Assembly (NCBI GenBank): GCA_015680905.1
Contig: CM027378.1
Coordinates: 6,987,001-7,051,000, forward strand
DNA from: Coptis chinensis
Lineage: Eukaryota; Streptophyta; Magnoliopsida; Ranunculales; Ranunculaceae
DNA length: 64,000 nt
Direction: 5' to 3'
Below, in pieces: positions 1 to 11,374 of this stretch. Each line of letters begins with the position of its first letter. Position 1 is the stretch's first letter. The notes beneath the pieces were generated by a model. It was not told the origin of the DNA, made no database searches, and saw only the letters and a list, made by a program, of their open reading frames with translations. The translations under genes and the position numbers were made by a program.

Positions 1-577
1 GAAATGGTGTGATATTCTTCCCAACTCCTCTAATCATATTTAGCAAAAGCTAGAGGATACAGAATTCATACCTCTTCTCTTGCAATATCCAGAGAATGTG
101 CAGACATATGAACCCGATGTCGCTCACTTTCTCCTTCCCAATGACGTTCTTACCAATCCATCGAAGCTCTGACCTACGACCCGGTTGGTTTGGGTTCGTA
201 GAGATGACTGTCGAGCACAATGAGAAGTCGTATTATATTGACCCCTCCATGAGGGTGTCATTCATCAATGCAGGAACTCCAGTATACTAGGATTCCTGAA
301 CGGTGGCTTCTAGGTTGCGTCCAGGCGTAATTCCTAAAATTTCAGCCAACTTCTCTCTCGATAATTCTCTCCTAGTCCCAACCACTTTCATGAAAATTTT
401 CTAACCGTCCAACTCTCTCTTCTTATAGAACTGTTCGACCAAATCAGAGTGGTAGAAATCATCTATCAAGTACCACAACCAATTCCAACCCCTTCTAATC
501 ATCTTGTCACCGTAAAACGGCGCGAAGCGGTCGGCCATAAACGCTTGTTCCGGCAACAACCTTCGTCTTTGAGCCAT
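1..577 (-). pseudogene. Transposase_32-like ORF of element A (5' part)
   Basis: The frame starts at an ATG ending at 577 and reads MAQRRRLLPEQAF, then W-x2-L-W-Y, DFYHSDLVEQFYKK and a KV-x-GTRREL segment. It matches the ORF at 47248-48447 over its whole visible length, including the later KRYEFCIL segment. The pattern resembles the 'putative plant transposon protein' family (Pfam Transposase_32, PF20167) found next to Athila-type elements; its function is unknown. In-frame stops after ELDG and after the VQES segment show decay. The 3' half is outside the window. Family placement is from recall of the motif layout, not a search. Confidence 0.6.
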
Positions 578-1764
578 TGATATTTTAGAACGATTTGGGA
601 TTTAAAAGGGCTGTGGAAATGGAATTTGAGACTCCCTTACTAACAAAACAGTAGTGGTGGCGCGGGGGTGGCGCAACAGTTTGAGTTTCTTTGAGTTTTG
701 GGTGTTTTTCGGTGGTGGAAATTTTTGGGATTGGTGGAGGAGTGTTTTGGAGAAGATTTGAAGTTGGAATTGTATTGTGGGCGTGGGTGTATTGAGATTT
801 ATTTTTATTTTTATTTTTAGTTAGGTTTTTGAATTTGGTAATGGTGGAATTGGAAAGAAATCGTGATTTTGTTTGTTTTGGAGGAAGGAGACGCACGTGC
901 GTGCGTTGGGCCCAACCCCAAAATGATTTTTCAATTTTTGTCGATTTTTAGCGCAACTTCAAACTAAAATTCCCGCTTCGTTATCGGTCCGATTTTTGCG
1001 AATGAGGTATGGAAATGATCATGAGAGAATTTCCAATCCAATGATCCATAAAATGCTCTAGTCAGACCGTTGGTGACATGTAAGAAAATAGAAAATGCCT
1101 CGAAGTGCGTGCATGACGTAAGTTATGCAAACGAATGAAATCTAATTTCATAGATAATGTCAACCCGGATCGGAATACGATTAAATGGTCTAAACAACAT
1201 AAATGGAAAGTTTGACCATCAATGAAAGAAACCCGAACACCCCATCCCCAAACAAATTTTAGACAACAGAGTTTAGAAAATTTGTTTTAACAATGGGTCT
1301 TTTAAAGTCAGATTCCTGAGACCTTTAACAATTAATTGGATATATTAATATATATACCATGCAGTTTTCCATATATTAACAACCTAAAGAGTTGTGGGTC
1401 TTTCCATAAATAATTACCATGGAATGCACCCCCAAACATAATCAAGCACCAAGATTCTTTACGACACAACTTATTAAAATGAAAGCGAAGTCTGGTGGAT
1501 CTAGAATGTAATCGCGCATGCACCTTCTTTCTCACCTTTAAACGATAGGGTTTCCAAGTGAATGATCGTGAGAAAATGGATGTTTGTGGAAGATATGGTG
1601 GATATGGATAAATTTTAGATGTAAGGAATGGAAGAAATGAGAATGTAGGTTTGGCACAAAACTCATTCATGGTGTAGGTGAGAACTGTCTCAATTATGAA
1701 AATGAAGGTGTCAAGTGCCTTTCTCTTGGGAATTATTTCTGTATTAAGAGGATTTAGAAAATCA
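578..1764 (-). other. Internal spacer of element A between protease and last ORF
   Basis: There is no convincing coding capacity. The stretch contains two blocks shared with element B: a GTCTTTTAAAGTCAGATTCC block near 1295-1320 (B: about 49140-49165), and a block at about 1355-1500 containing AAGAGTTGTGGGTCT (B: about 49495-49640). A short GC-rich patch with GCACGTGCGTGCG lies at 889-907, just ahead of the Transposase_32-like ORF. Element B has roughly 300 extra bases here. This is where a polymerase gene would sit in an autonomous relative; none is present. Confidence 0.7.
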
Positions 1765-3187
1765 TTAAGTACAGAAGAAAAAAAAAGGGTCAAACGCAAA
1801 CTCTAGGTTCCTTTGAAAGAGTGGAAGGTGGGGAATATTAGTGAGGTAAGATGAATGAGTGTCAGCTAGAGCTCTCAGGTCTAGATCATTAGAAGCCTTG
1901 AGATATGCCAGACATTCCTCAATAGGTGAGTCAAAAGAATCATTTGGATAGAGGGTGAAAAATTCATCTTCCGTCATAGCATCAAGGGATAAAGGGATGT
2001 TGGCAGGGTGGGACTCACGAGGTGGCAGGGAAGAGTTGCAAAAGAGTTGAAGGAAATCTTCCTCAATTTCCTCTACATCCAAGGAGTATTTGTTGAAGTT
2101 GGAACTTCCAAAGGAAAGGAATTTGTGCCTCTGGTCATTCGGAAACGTGGTTTTGAAATAATCATGAGTTAAGCTCTCGATCATGCTAACCTCTCCATCA
2201 ATATTTGTATAAGGCAACTGTTTGATCGTCTTAAAAACGTTAACAACAACGGAAAGATGGCCAAAAGACAAGGACATCGAACCATCGCGGCAGTTTATAA
2301 GTGCGTTGGCAGTTGCCAAGAAAGGGCGTCCTAAAATGATTGGAATAGAATCGTTAGTGACTTCTGTATCGAGGATAACAAAATCCGCAGGATAGTAGAA
2401 ATCATAAACCTTAACCAGCACGTTTTCCACTACACCCTTAGGATACTTGATAGACCTATCAACTAGTTGCAACGTCATTGTTGTAGGTTGCATTTCATGT
2501 AGACCTATTTGTTTATATACATAATAAGGGAGTAAATTAACACTCGCCCCGAGGTCTAATAAGGCAGTGGTCGTGTGAGTATCCCCTAAGGTGCATTGTA
2601 CAGTAGGACAGCCTAACTATTCCATTGTGTTCCGTTAAAGTTGGAAATTGTTTAATTAAACATGCGTCTTTAGGAATATTTGTCTTATGCCTTTTAGTAC
2701 ATAACTCTTTGAGAAACTTAGCATGGTGAGGTAATTTTTTAATTGCGTCCAGAAAAGGTAAGTTTATCGTTAGATTTTTAAAAACTTCCCTAATCTTGTC
2801 GAAGTTTGTATCCCTGTTTAACATAGCTAATTTCTGGGGAAACGGTGATTTCTCTCTATATTTAGCGTATTGATCAACTAGATGCCTAACCTTTGCTTTT
2901 TGTTTCTTAGGTTGTGGTTTAACTGGTACCTCTACAGGGGTAGGCTCTTCAGTTTATATTACGGTATCTAGTACAATCTCCGGTGGGGTAACTATAGGCA
3001 TAGTTACTTTGTTATCAACCACTCTCCCAGAACGGAGAGTGGAGATGGCATTTAGCTCACCTACGTTTTCATTTTTGTTACTAGTATTACCGTTTACCTC
3101 AAAGGTTGTGTTTGGTGTTTTAGGATTAGGTATCGCTTGTCCTAAGGAAAGTTGGATGGCTTGTAAAATCTGTTGTTGAGATTGCAT
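1765..3187 (-). pseudogene. Retroviral-type aspartic protease region of element A
   Basis: Reading leftward, the segment holds a linker with LNAISTLRSGRVV, a helical stretch with NLPFLDAIKKLPHHAKFLKEL, then the protease core. The core has the active-site-like DLGAS motif (around 2545-2560), ILDTEV, and the family hallmark PIILGRPFLATANALIN. It continues into an acidic tail ending near 1765. The frame breaks at about 2500-2540 and 2830-2950. The protease would process the gag polyprotein. The layout matches Athila-type gag-pro, but no polymerase follows. The domain assignment is secure from the ILGRPFL context; activity is excluded by the breaks. Confidence 0.8.
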
Positions 3188-4325
3188 AAAGGTATCGAAA
3201 CGATCCAGTTGTGGAAGAGTGTTAGTTATAGGTTGTGTGACAGGTGCTATGTCACGTTGATTATTAATGTGTGGATTTTGATAGTTATTATTTACTGAAA
3301 TGATACCTTTATTAGTATTATAATTATTATTGTTATAATTATTATAATTACCCTGACCTTGTGCTTGACCTTGTCGTGGTTGCGCTTGGTTGTTATAATT
3401 ATAATTACCCTGACCTTATCCTTGTCGTGGTTACGCTTGGTTGTTATAATTATAATTACCCTGACCTTGTGCTTGACCTTGTCGTGGTTGCGCTTGGTTG
3501 TTATAAATATAATTATTTGCTTGCCTAATATTTTGATTATTAAAACCTGGAGGTGTTACTTGTTGATTATTTCTCCAACTGAAGTTGGGATGTTGTCTCC
3601 AAGGGGCGTTAGGAATAGGAAAACTATTAATCGAGCAAACATTATCTTGTTGTGACTGTTGTTATTCATAGGTGAGAGGACAATAGGAGTCGGGATGCTC
3701 TGGACTCAAATAGAAATTACATGGATTGGTGTTGACATTCATGACGGGGATCGGCGTTTGTTGAACATAAATAGCCTCTACCTTTTTAGTTTGAGATTCG
3801 ATTAAATTTTTCAGTTTCGGATCGGGTTTCATCTCAAACATACCGGCGGCTTTAACTATTGTAGAAGAAACGGGAGATATGATCACTACCCACCCGCCAG
3901 CTTATTATTACGCTTAGTTTGATCTTCTAAAAATTTATAAGCCTCTGAGGCTCCCTTACTTAGGAAACTACCCCCATTCATTATGTCAAACACCTCTTTG
4001 TGGTGGTGTAACAATCCCTTGAAAAAGGCACGAACTAGCGTGTCTTTCGCGAGGTTATGATGTGGACACTCTATAAGTAGATCGGTGAAACGATTCCAAG
4101 CCTCTGAAAATGATTCATGAGGATTCTGTCGAAAGAAATGAATCTTGGAAAGCATTTCATCGGTCTTCAATGGTGGGTAAAAATGTTTCATGAATAGTTA
4201 AACAAGTTTAGCCCACAAGTCCACAGAATTTGGCGCTTGGGCAGTTAACCAAGACGCCGCCTTATTGGCTAAAGTGAAGGGAAATACCCTTAGTTTAATT
4301 TGTTCAGCACCAACCGTAGTGTGTA
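3188..4325 (-). pseudogene. Gag remnant of element A (C-terminal two-thirds)
   Basis: The gag homology region is visible at 4191-3886: FYPPLKTDEMLSKIHFFRQN, then ESFSEAWNRF, LLIECPHHNLAKD and GGSFLSKGASEAYKFLEDQ. After it comes a zinc-knuckle-like C-x3-x4-H-x4-C (CNFYLSPEHPDSYC) in which the second cysteine is tyrosine; element B keeps it as CNLC. An Asn/Tyr/Gln/Gly-rich segment follows. The N-terminal ~80 residues seen in element B are deleted: at about 4325 the sequence passes straight into leader DNA. A stop lies just before the LFMKHF segment. Gag forms the virus-like particle; this copy cannot. Confidence 0.8.
3344..3510 (-). repeat. Minisatellite inside gag, units 57/51/57 bp
   Basis: Three tandem units start at about 3344, 3401 and 3452; each contains CCTTGTCGTGGTT and GCTTGGTTGTTATAATTATA. 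Read on the minus strand they encode NYNYNNQAQPRQGQ-type peptides, so the array expands a low-complexity Asn/Gln/Gly segment. Element B has only one short equivalent near 51540-51600. Confidence 0.8.
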
Positions 4326-4812
4326 TAACAAGTTAGAACACTGAAAATCTTGAAGAAATGGAAATTTGAATCAAACCTGTGGAAATCGGGGGCGCCAGAG
4401 GCGCTGGGCTTCGAGAATAGGCCTAAGGGCTGGGCAATGTGTCACTTGGCTTCAGTCAAGCTGGAGTTCCAGGCGTGTGGGCGCAGGTTGCACTCCAAGT
4501 TAGCCTTGGTAGGGCGCAGGTCGCGCTCAGGCAAAAGGTGGAATTACAGGCGTGTGGGCGCGGGGTGCGCTCGTGTTTTGCCTTGGCAGGGCGCAGTTTG
4601 TGCTCAGCCAAAAGATGGAATTCCAGGCGTTTGGGCGCAGGGTGCACTCCAAGTTGGCTTGCCCAGGGCACGGTGGGCTCGAAAGTAATTTTTGAGGAAA
4701 ATTTCGATCAGTCAAAACAGACAACCACAGTGAGAATCAAACAAGGGTGGGTGGGTTATGGAACTTTGAAAAAATATCAATTCTAAAGAAAATAATACTA
4801 AAGAGTACTAAG
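4326..4812 (-). other. GC-rich 5' leader of element A
   Basis: This lies between the primer site and gag. It contains four or five related blocks of the type GGGCGCAGGNTGCNCTC (around 4478-4490, 4512-4530, 4556-4570, 4590-4605, 4633-4650), separated by about 35-50 bases. It is strikingly GC-rich in an AT-rich region. The equivalent stretch in element B is 58040-58170. Open frames across it are a by-product of the composition and not credible proteins. Confidence 0.65.
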
Positions 4813-4814
4813 AC

Positions 4815-4827
4815 GGCAGTGGCGCCA
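4815..4827 (-). promoter_or_regulatory. Primer-binding site, tRNA-Asp-like (element A)
   Basis: On the minus strand the bases immediately inside the LTR read TGGCGCCACTGCC. Plant tRNA-Asp would pair with TGGCGCCGTTGCC, giving 11 of 13 matches. Two bases separate it from the LTR end at 4830. Athila-type elements typically use this primer. Confidence 0.75.
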
Positions 4828-4829
4828 TT

Positions 4830-5937
4830 TGATAACCCATCGAAAGAATTAGTCGTTTTAATCCCTAATTATACATAGAATTTCTACCAATTCATAACTA
4901 GCATGTGAGGTCATCCACCCATTCTCATGGCGAATCAATGACCTTCTAGAGTGGAATAGATTCTTACAACGATTCTATACTACACAATCAAGTTTTCATC
5001 AAACCCCTCTAATGGAGGTTTAGCCTTGATTCATCAAACTATCATTTCCAATTGAATTAAAACTAGACATAATATAAAGATTTCAACTTTACTAATTTAA
5101 CTACTCAAGAATTGAAATCCAAATTAATAACTAGGAAATGAATAACAAACAATAATTGAAAGTAGATCTAAACAAATTTAAATGACAAAATCGAAATTAA
5201 CAAGAACTACTATTTTATTTATCTAATGAATGAAGAACAATGATTCAAATAATTAATCTAAAACAAGGAATGAAACTAATTAATTACTCATTGCAATTCA
5301 AAAACTATATCTACAAGCTATTCTAATGGCTACTTTCCATTCTAAGTTATCTAACTATCTCTTTCTTAAGAGCTAAGTCTTGTTTTATGTAAAGGAGGAG
5401 ACTAGATCCACAATTTCGTGCATGGGCTGAGGAGCCATGTTTTGGGCCGGAAAATCAAGCCCAAAGCCCAATTTCTTCAGTCCACAGAGCCCGTTTCAGC
5501 TGGCTTTGAGTTTAGCAGACTTGTCGTCCACTTCTGCTCCTCTGATTGGGTCAAGGCTTAGACCAATGGAAATCCCTTTTTGAGCCGGTTGTTTTGACAT
5601 AAGGTAGGCCCAAATCCAAGGTCTGAGTCCAAAGATATGGTCTTTGGAAGTTCGGCTGACTTGTGCACTGTTTCTACCCGTGTTGACTTTTCAGCTTTTG
5701 ACCGGGCTTTATAAAGGCTTTGTCTCCTTGAATCTTGGCCTTTATCACAGAACTTCTTAGCAACCAACCCTTTGCTCCTTTATATTGCCAAAGTGGCACA
5801 TTTCTGCACATAATTGAGTTCCATGCCTGAAATACATAAAAGCACGTAATTAGCATTAACTCTTATTTATTACTCGCATAATTGGTCTAAAAGTAGTATT
5901 ATTAAGGGGCTAAAACTACAGTTTTGGGCTCTTATCA
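4830..5937 (-). mobile_element. 5' LTR of element A
   Basis: The termini on the plus strand are TGATAACCC at 4830 and GGGCTCTTATCA ending at 5937, so on the element strand it opens TGATAAGAGCCC. It is shorter (1108 bp) than sister LTRs (1.37-1.57 kb): several hundred bases just inside the TGATAACCC end are missing relative to the copy at 55434-56904. Shared landmarks include GGGTCAAGGCTTAGACCA and CTTCTTAGCAACCAACC. The outer flank begins CGCAT; the matching duplication would be off the left edge. Confidence 0.85.
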
Positions 5938-5989
5938 CGCATAGGTTGATACTATGTTTGTGTTAGGAAAGGAAGATTTTGTAATAACT

Positions 5990-7147
5990 TAATTACTAAT
6001 TGTGTTTTTGTCGGTGGCTGTATCTGTAGATGAAATTCCGCCGATTGATATGGTAGACATTGATAACAAAACATAGGATAACTTAAAATTTTACTTCCAT
6101 AGGAAAATACCAGCTGAAGTATTTGGCCTAAGTTTCCCAAATGATATTGTGGACTTCCTATGTGAGGTAGAGGAAGAGGCGGAAAAAGAGGATGAGAGTG
6201 AAGGGCAAGAAAGTGAAGAAGAAAGTGATGAGAAAGAAAAAGAAGGAAGTGTTGAAGGAGATGATGAAGTTGAGAGTTGTAAAGTTGTAGGAAGGAAAAA
6301 TAGTAAAAGAGGTGTGGAGAAAAAACAAACTAAAGAATTTGAAGTTATGAGTGAACAATTAATTAGACAAAATAAGATCAAAGATCAAAACAATATTATT
6401 AGGAATAAGCGAATAATCGTAGAAGATGAAGATAGTAATAGTGATACGGAGGAAGAAGGGAATACTTCAAAAAAGATGAGAACGTTAAGAAGAAAAGATT
6501 ATGAGTTACCGTTGAAGGACGACGGTGAAACTTATAAATTTTTAGAAGATGGTCATGGAAGAGAAGAGAGCATAAAATAAAAGGAGAAAACTCTGGCTAA
6601 AAATCTAGAGAAGAAAGACGATACTGTACAGGTTGGATTTGGCATTGTAGCACTAAAGGAAAATCACAAAACACAAGGTGAATCCAACAATATAATCCAT
6701 GTGACAACTAGCATGCAATGAGAGAAAAGGAAAGAGGTAAATTATGTTTCTATTTGTTTATTATTTATCTGTAACATGCGTTTTAAGGTTACGTTAATGT
6801 TTCAAGTAATGAGAATAATGGAAGAATTAAATGAGATGGAAGAACAAGAGCGGAACGCCACTGTAATGACCGAAGAATTAGAAGATTTGAAAGCCCGGGT
6901 GAAAACGCAGGAAGAAGAAAATGAAAAGATGACTGCAAAAGTGTTGGGGTTAGAAAAAGAATTAAGTGCTGCTAAGAAAGAGAATGTGGAAAACAAGAAA
7001 TTGTTAACACAAGCGTCTCTAGATATAGGAAATAAGGAGATGGAAAGGATGCAAGCACTTATGCAAAAGGCAGATGTTCTGGAAGAGAATGCAGAGAGAA
7101 AAAAGACATATAATAAATTATATCTAATGTATATGGAGATTGGTTAA
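5990..7147 (+). pseudogene. Decayed acidic / coiled-coil gene fragment, family not recognised
   Basis: A possible splice acceptor (CTGTATCTGTAG, about 6027) opens a frame that reads DEIPPIDMVDID, hits a TAG at 6074, and continues as RKIPAEVFGLSFPNDIVDFL. An acidic stretch rich in Glu and Asp (6149-6300) and a basic segment follow, ending at a stop at 6580. A second open piece (about 6800-7147) is a strong heptad-type coiled coil with long Glu/Lys-rich helices, ending YLMYMEIG. An intron or deletion may join the two. I recognise no catalytic domain. It could be the C-terminal part of a nuclear or transposon-carried protein. The stop and lack of a start argue for a pseudogene. Confidence 0.4.
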
Positions 7148-7904
7148 GTTGTTCTGAAAGGTGTGCCTTTACCATAGGGAACTTAATAGACTGTGATTTT
7201 GAAAAAAAGTGTAGTAAAAATACTACCAACCTTGAATGAACATGCATCGTCGGCAATAATTTGATAAAAATGTATCATCTTGCTTTTGATCTTGCGTTCT
7301 TTGCTGCATGTCGATACGTAGTATGGATAGAAAAATATGATAGCGATATAACGAGGGGAAAGTAGACACCCCCAATATAAAATCCATTGGAAAAAGTGTG
7401 ATTGAAAGGCAAAGGGGCCATGATCGTCCTCAATGAACCTAGCTATTCAGGTGTCAAAATATTTGTACCGAACATGAGGCAAGGCCTAACAACTATTGGA
7501 GTTGTCACAAGTGCAAGGTCGTCACCAGTGCACTGGGACCAAACTAAAACACAACGTCGTTGCCTTAGTAGTATAATTTGCATGGATATTGTAATTTGGG
7601 AGTATTGCAATAATTGTACCGAGCAAGAATAACCATCTTATTGACTCGGATTTCCTTCATATAGGCATGAATGCGACTTATTTGGACCGAAGAAGGCATA
7701 ATATGGATGACCTCTCTGGAATTAACGTTAATGAATGACATTGTTGAAAGGAAGAGTACAGAAGAATAGAGTAATGTAAAATGACAACCAAACATATGAG
7801 AATGGAATTTGAATGCCTTTATTGATGGATAAAATAGAACGAACTACATAGATGGATAGATTTGTTATTGATGGAGTAATGTAAAAATGCAAAAGATTTC
7901 CTAA
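7148..7904. other. Unassigned AT-rich stretch
   Basis: There is no gene with recognisable content. It lies just past the C-terminal end of the minus-strand integrase that follows, so it probably includes the 3' end and LTR remains of that Tat-type element. I could not find paired LTR ends or a primer site. Confidence 0.3.
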
Positions 7905-8990
7905 CGGTAAAACTTACGAAGGTGTTAAGCATTCCATGGCTTCTCTATCACTCTTCCAAAAACAATACGGAGGAAATATGACCCCTTAGATGCTGGACGA
8001 TCTATGATGTAGGGTCCTTGCCAAATTTCTCCAAACTTTCCTGATTTTATAAGCTTTGGGTTTCTACAGAGAACCTAGTCCTCAGGAGCAAAAGACTTAG
8101 GACGGATCTTCTTGTCGTAGTTCCGTTTCATATTATAGCTTGATACTTAATAAGCTATTGTAGTCCCTCAGAGCGAACCTCATCAATAAGAGGTTTTGAC
8201 TGAGCCAAAGTATTGTCATTGGAACCTGTTTTAACAGCAACTGACCGAGATGTATTAGAAATCAGCTCTGTATGTAAGACTGCTTCAGCACCATATGCAA
8301 GGTTAAAAGGTGATAATGCAGTTGAATATTTTGGCATTGTCCTATAAGCCCACAAGACAGCTGGTAACTCCTTGACCCAATTTCCTTTGGCGCCAGTCAA
8401 ATGTCTTTTTAGGTTGGCCAAAATCACCTTATTGGTGGCTTCGGCTTGCCCATTGGCTTACGGATGATAAGGTGCAGAGAAGTTATGTCGTATCTTCAAA
8501 TTAGCACAGAACTAACAAATTTCTTCAGCATCAAATTGTTTACCATTATCTGATACAAGTGTCGTAGGGATGCCAAAACGACAGACAAGATCTCTCCATA
8601 AAAACATTTTGACGTTGGAAGCATGGATTTGGACCAAAGGCTTTGCTTCTACCCATTTGGTAAAGTAATCGGTTGCCACAAGTAGGAATCATATACTACA
8701 TGGAGCTTTAGGTAAAGGGCCAATAATGTCTAAGCCCCATTTGGCAAATGGCCATGGGCTAAGCATGGGATGTAACTCAGTAACAGGGAGTTTACTCATA
8801 TTGTCGTGATTTTGGCATGGCTCACACCTCTCAGATAGGTGTTTTGCATCCTTTTACATCTCTGGTCACCAATAGCCCTGTGTCATAGCCTTATAAGCTA
8901 AACTTTGTCCCTTGGAGTGGCTTCCGCATAAGCCAGAGTGAATCTCTTCCAAAACTTGAAGTCCTTCTTGTTTTGATAAGCATCACAACA
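7905..8990 (-). pseudogene. Integrase of the minus-strand Tat-type element
   Basis: Reading leftward: CDAYQNKKDFKFW, a degenerate HHCC-type N-terminus, then the core up to about 8450. The C-terminal part is clearest at 8427-8155, with KELPAVLWAYRTMPKYSTAL and FNLAYGAEAVLHTEL, followed by a last segment near 8060-7960 (SGKFGEIWQGPYII). At least five stops interrupt it. The protein would insert the cDNA copy into the genome; this one is dead. Confidence 0.75.
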
Positions 8991-10189
8991 TAGGGTTTAA
9001 GTCAGAGCCTTTGCAATATAATTGCAAACCTCTATCAGTAGCAGATATCACCAAAAATTTCCATGAATCGAGTTTGATTCTTTCAGCGAGTTTTGGTTCT
9101 GGCGGAAGTGAAGAAACTTGCAAGTATTGGATATAATGGAGACGCCAATCTTGCTCATCAGAGATCATCACTAGCTCCGATAGTATCATATCAGGAACTT
9201 CAGGGCTATCATCTGCTTCATGTACCAACTCACTATCTGTTTCTGGAGCGAACTCAGGAGGAACAAATGGATCTATGGACTCTGATGGAAGATCCAAAGT
9301 ACGGTCATGTTGTGAATTTTCCATCTCCCTTTTTCGCTTTTGAGTCATGATTGGTGCGATTATCGCGGGTCGATCGATTATTTAATTTATTTGCAGCGCG
9401 CAAGCAAAAGAGGTAATTGCTTTCATGTACATACAAGTCATGCAACTCTTTTTCGGTAAAGGCAATGCTTGGCTCTTTCTAGAACTCCACAGTGATGTGT
9501 CTTGACTCTTCGCTTCTAATTGTGGCGGAGAGATAAGCCAACGAATTTGCATGACGTATGTCATTTCGGGGTCTTTGAGTGATAGAGATGCTATCAAATT
9601 GTCTGGCAAGGCTATGTATCAAACCAAGATAAGCCGCCATACGCTCATCTCTTGTTTTAAAAGACCCACCAAACTGATTGGCCACAAGGCGAGAATCCAT
9701 GTATAACTAGAGCTTTCCCACCCCCAGTTTCAAAGCTATTCTCAAGGCACAAATGGCAGCCTCATATTCGACTTCGTTATTTGAAGCGGCGAAGCCAAGT
9801 CAAACAGATTTCTCAATCTTCTCTCCGTTGGGTTTAACAAAAACGCATCCAATTCCAGACCTAGATTTATTATGGGAGCCATCTGAGTCAACAATCCATA
9901 GGTCAATGGTATTAGGAATTGTGTTTTCAAGTAGGTCTTCGTCACCCCCAGTTATTAGCGGCAGAATGTCTTCCATAGATTCTTCCTGGCGCAAGAAATC
10001 GTCAATAGGAGAATCATCAATTGGAAAATCAACTATCAAAGAAGCCAAAGCATGTCCTTTTTCAGTAGTACGACTTTCAGAAACAATGCTATATGCACTA
10101 AGATAACTTTCCCATTCGGCTAATCTGCTTGATTCCTGTGCGTTACAAAAGATCTTGCGTAAGGGATACTCAGTATAAACTCTGACCAA
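8991..10189 (-). pseudogene. RNase H and connection region of the Tat-type element
   Basis: The RNase H core starts at about 9890 with LWIVDSDGSHNKSRSGIGCV, followed after a short gap by NNEVEYEA and MDSRLVANQFGG (9700), the usual D-E-D context of LTR-element RNase H. A linker with DLPSESIDPFVPPEF leads toward integrase. The N-terminal part (10189-9900) contains LAEWESYLSAY and an acidic linker. Frames change near 9750, 9480 and 9390. The enzyme would remove RNA from the RNA/DNA hybrid during reverse transcription. Confidence 0.75.
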
Positions 10190-10195
10190 CCTCCC

Positions 10196-11374
10196 CTAGA
10201 AGTATGGTTTCAATCGGTGAGCGGCATGAACCAATGCAAGTGCAATTTTTTCCATCTTTGAATAACGAGACTTAGCTCCGGTTAAAATCTTACTGATAAA
10301 AAAGACAGGTCTACCTTCATCAACGAAACGAACAACACTAACAGCTTGAGTTGTAGCTGCTAGGTATATGCCAATAAGTTGACCCGTTGAAGGACTTGTC
10401 AATATAGGAGGACTGACCAAGTATTTCTTTAGTTCTTGCAATGTCAACTCACAATCAACGTTCCAAGTTGCCACCCCCTTTAAAGTCTGGAAGAAGGGAT
10501 GACAACGATCGGAATATTTAGAAATAAATCTATGAAAAGCGGCAAGCCAACCAGTAAGTTGTTGAATTTCCTTCTTATTTTTTGGTGATGGCATATCAAT
10601 AATGGCGCGTATCTGATCAGGATTAGCCTCAATACCTCTACGAGTCATGAGGTATCCCAGAAATTTTCCAGAAGAGAGGCCAAAAGAACATTTGGCGGGA
10701 TTGAGTCTCATGTTATACTTGTTAAGCCTATCAAAAACAAGTTGAAGATCGGAAAGATGATCACCAGTAAGCTTTGATTTAACGACTATATCATCAATAT
10801 AAGCCTCCATTATTTTTCCCAGCAAATCAAAAAAAATTGTATTGACAAGCTTTTGGTAGGTTGCAGTGGCATTTTTCAGACTAAAAGGCATAATAGTGTA
10901 GCAGAAAATGCCTTGGTCGGTGATAAAGGTGGTGAACTCTTGGTCATCCACATTCAAAGATATCTGGTAGGACCCTGGAAAAGCATCCATGAAAGATAGG
11001 CGTTGGAATCCCGAAATGGCATCTACCAGTTCGGAAATTCGTGGCAATGGATACGGATGACTCGGACAAGCTTCGTTAAGGTTTATAAAGTCAATACAAA
11101 TTCTGATTTGTCCGTTCTTTTTTGGCACTGCGACAACATTAGCAAGCCATTTTGGGTAAGTAACTCGTCGGATAAAGTTAACCGCAAGTAGCTTATCAAT
11201 CTCCTCCTTAACTTTGAGCTTCCGATCAGGTGCCATTCTTCTTGGTTTTTGGCGAGCTGGCCTGAAACTTAGATCAATGTCAAGTTTATGACAGGCAACA
11301 GAAGGGTCTATTCCCGACATTTCCTCAATTTTCCAAGCGAAGATACACTTATTTCGCTGTAAAAGGGAATCCAA
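10196..11374 (-). pseudogene. Reverse transcriptase of the Tat-type element (long open piece)
   Basis: A 392-residue open stretch covers nearly the whole polymerase. In order: KCIFAWKIEEMSGIDPSVACH (N-terminal), PKWLANVVAVPKKNGQIRIC, LSFMDAFPGSYQISL, GIFCYTIMPFSLKNATATYQ, the catalytic YIDDIVVKS (about residues 190-200), FLGYLMTRRGIEANPDQI, and the thumb/RNase H tether ending RLKPYF. Most Ty3/Gypsy enzymes have GYNQI where this has GSYQI, and MPFGLKNA where this has MPFSLKNA. The frame is open but has no proper upstream junction and stops before RNase H, so I treat it as a relic. It is the best-preserved polymerase in the window. Confidence 0.85.

Larger units (their letters stand above)
1..5937 (-). 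mobile_element. Athila-like LTR retrotransposon, element A (partial)
   Basis: The element reads right to left: 5' LTR (5937 to 4830), primer-binding site, GC-rich leader, gag, protease, a spacer, then a Transposase_32-like ORF that leaves the window at base 1. The order matches element B at 40129-59686, and spacer DNA between protease and the last ORF is alignable between the two. No reverse transcriptase, RNase H or integrase lies between protease and the last ORF. The left end and its target duplication are outside the window. All reading frames carry stops or shifts, so this copy is dead. Gag style, tRNA-Asp-like primer site and LTR termini point to the Athila lineage of Ty3/Gypsy. Confidence 0.85.

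Noticed and set aside
585..896. 103-residue basic frame on the minus strand
   Set aside because: It lies in the element A spacer, and no equivalent frame is found at the same place in element B.
4350..4786. Overlapping open frames on both strands in the GC-rich leader
   Set aside because: They follow from tandem GC-rich repeats with few stop codons; composition is low-complexity and no domain is seen.
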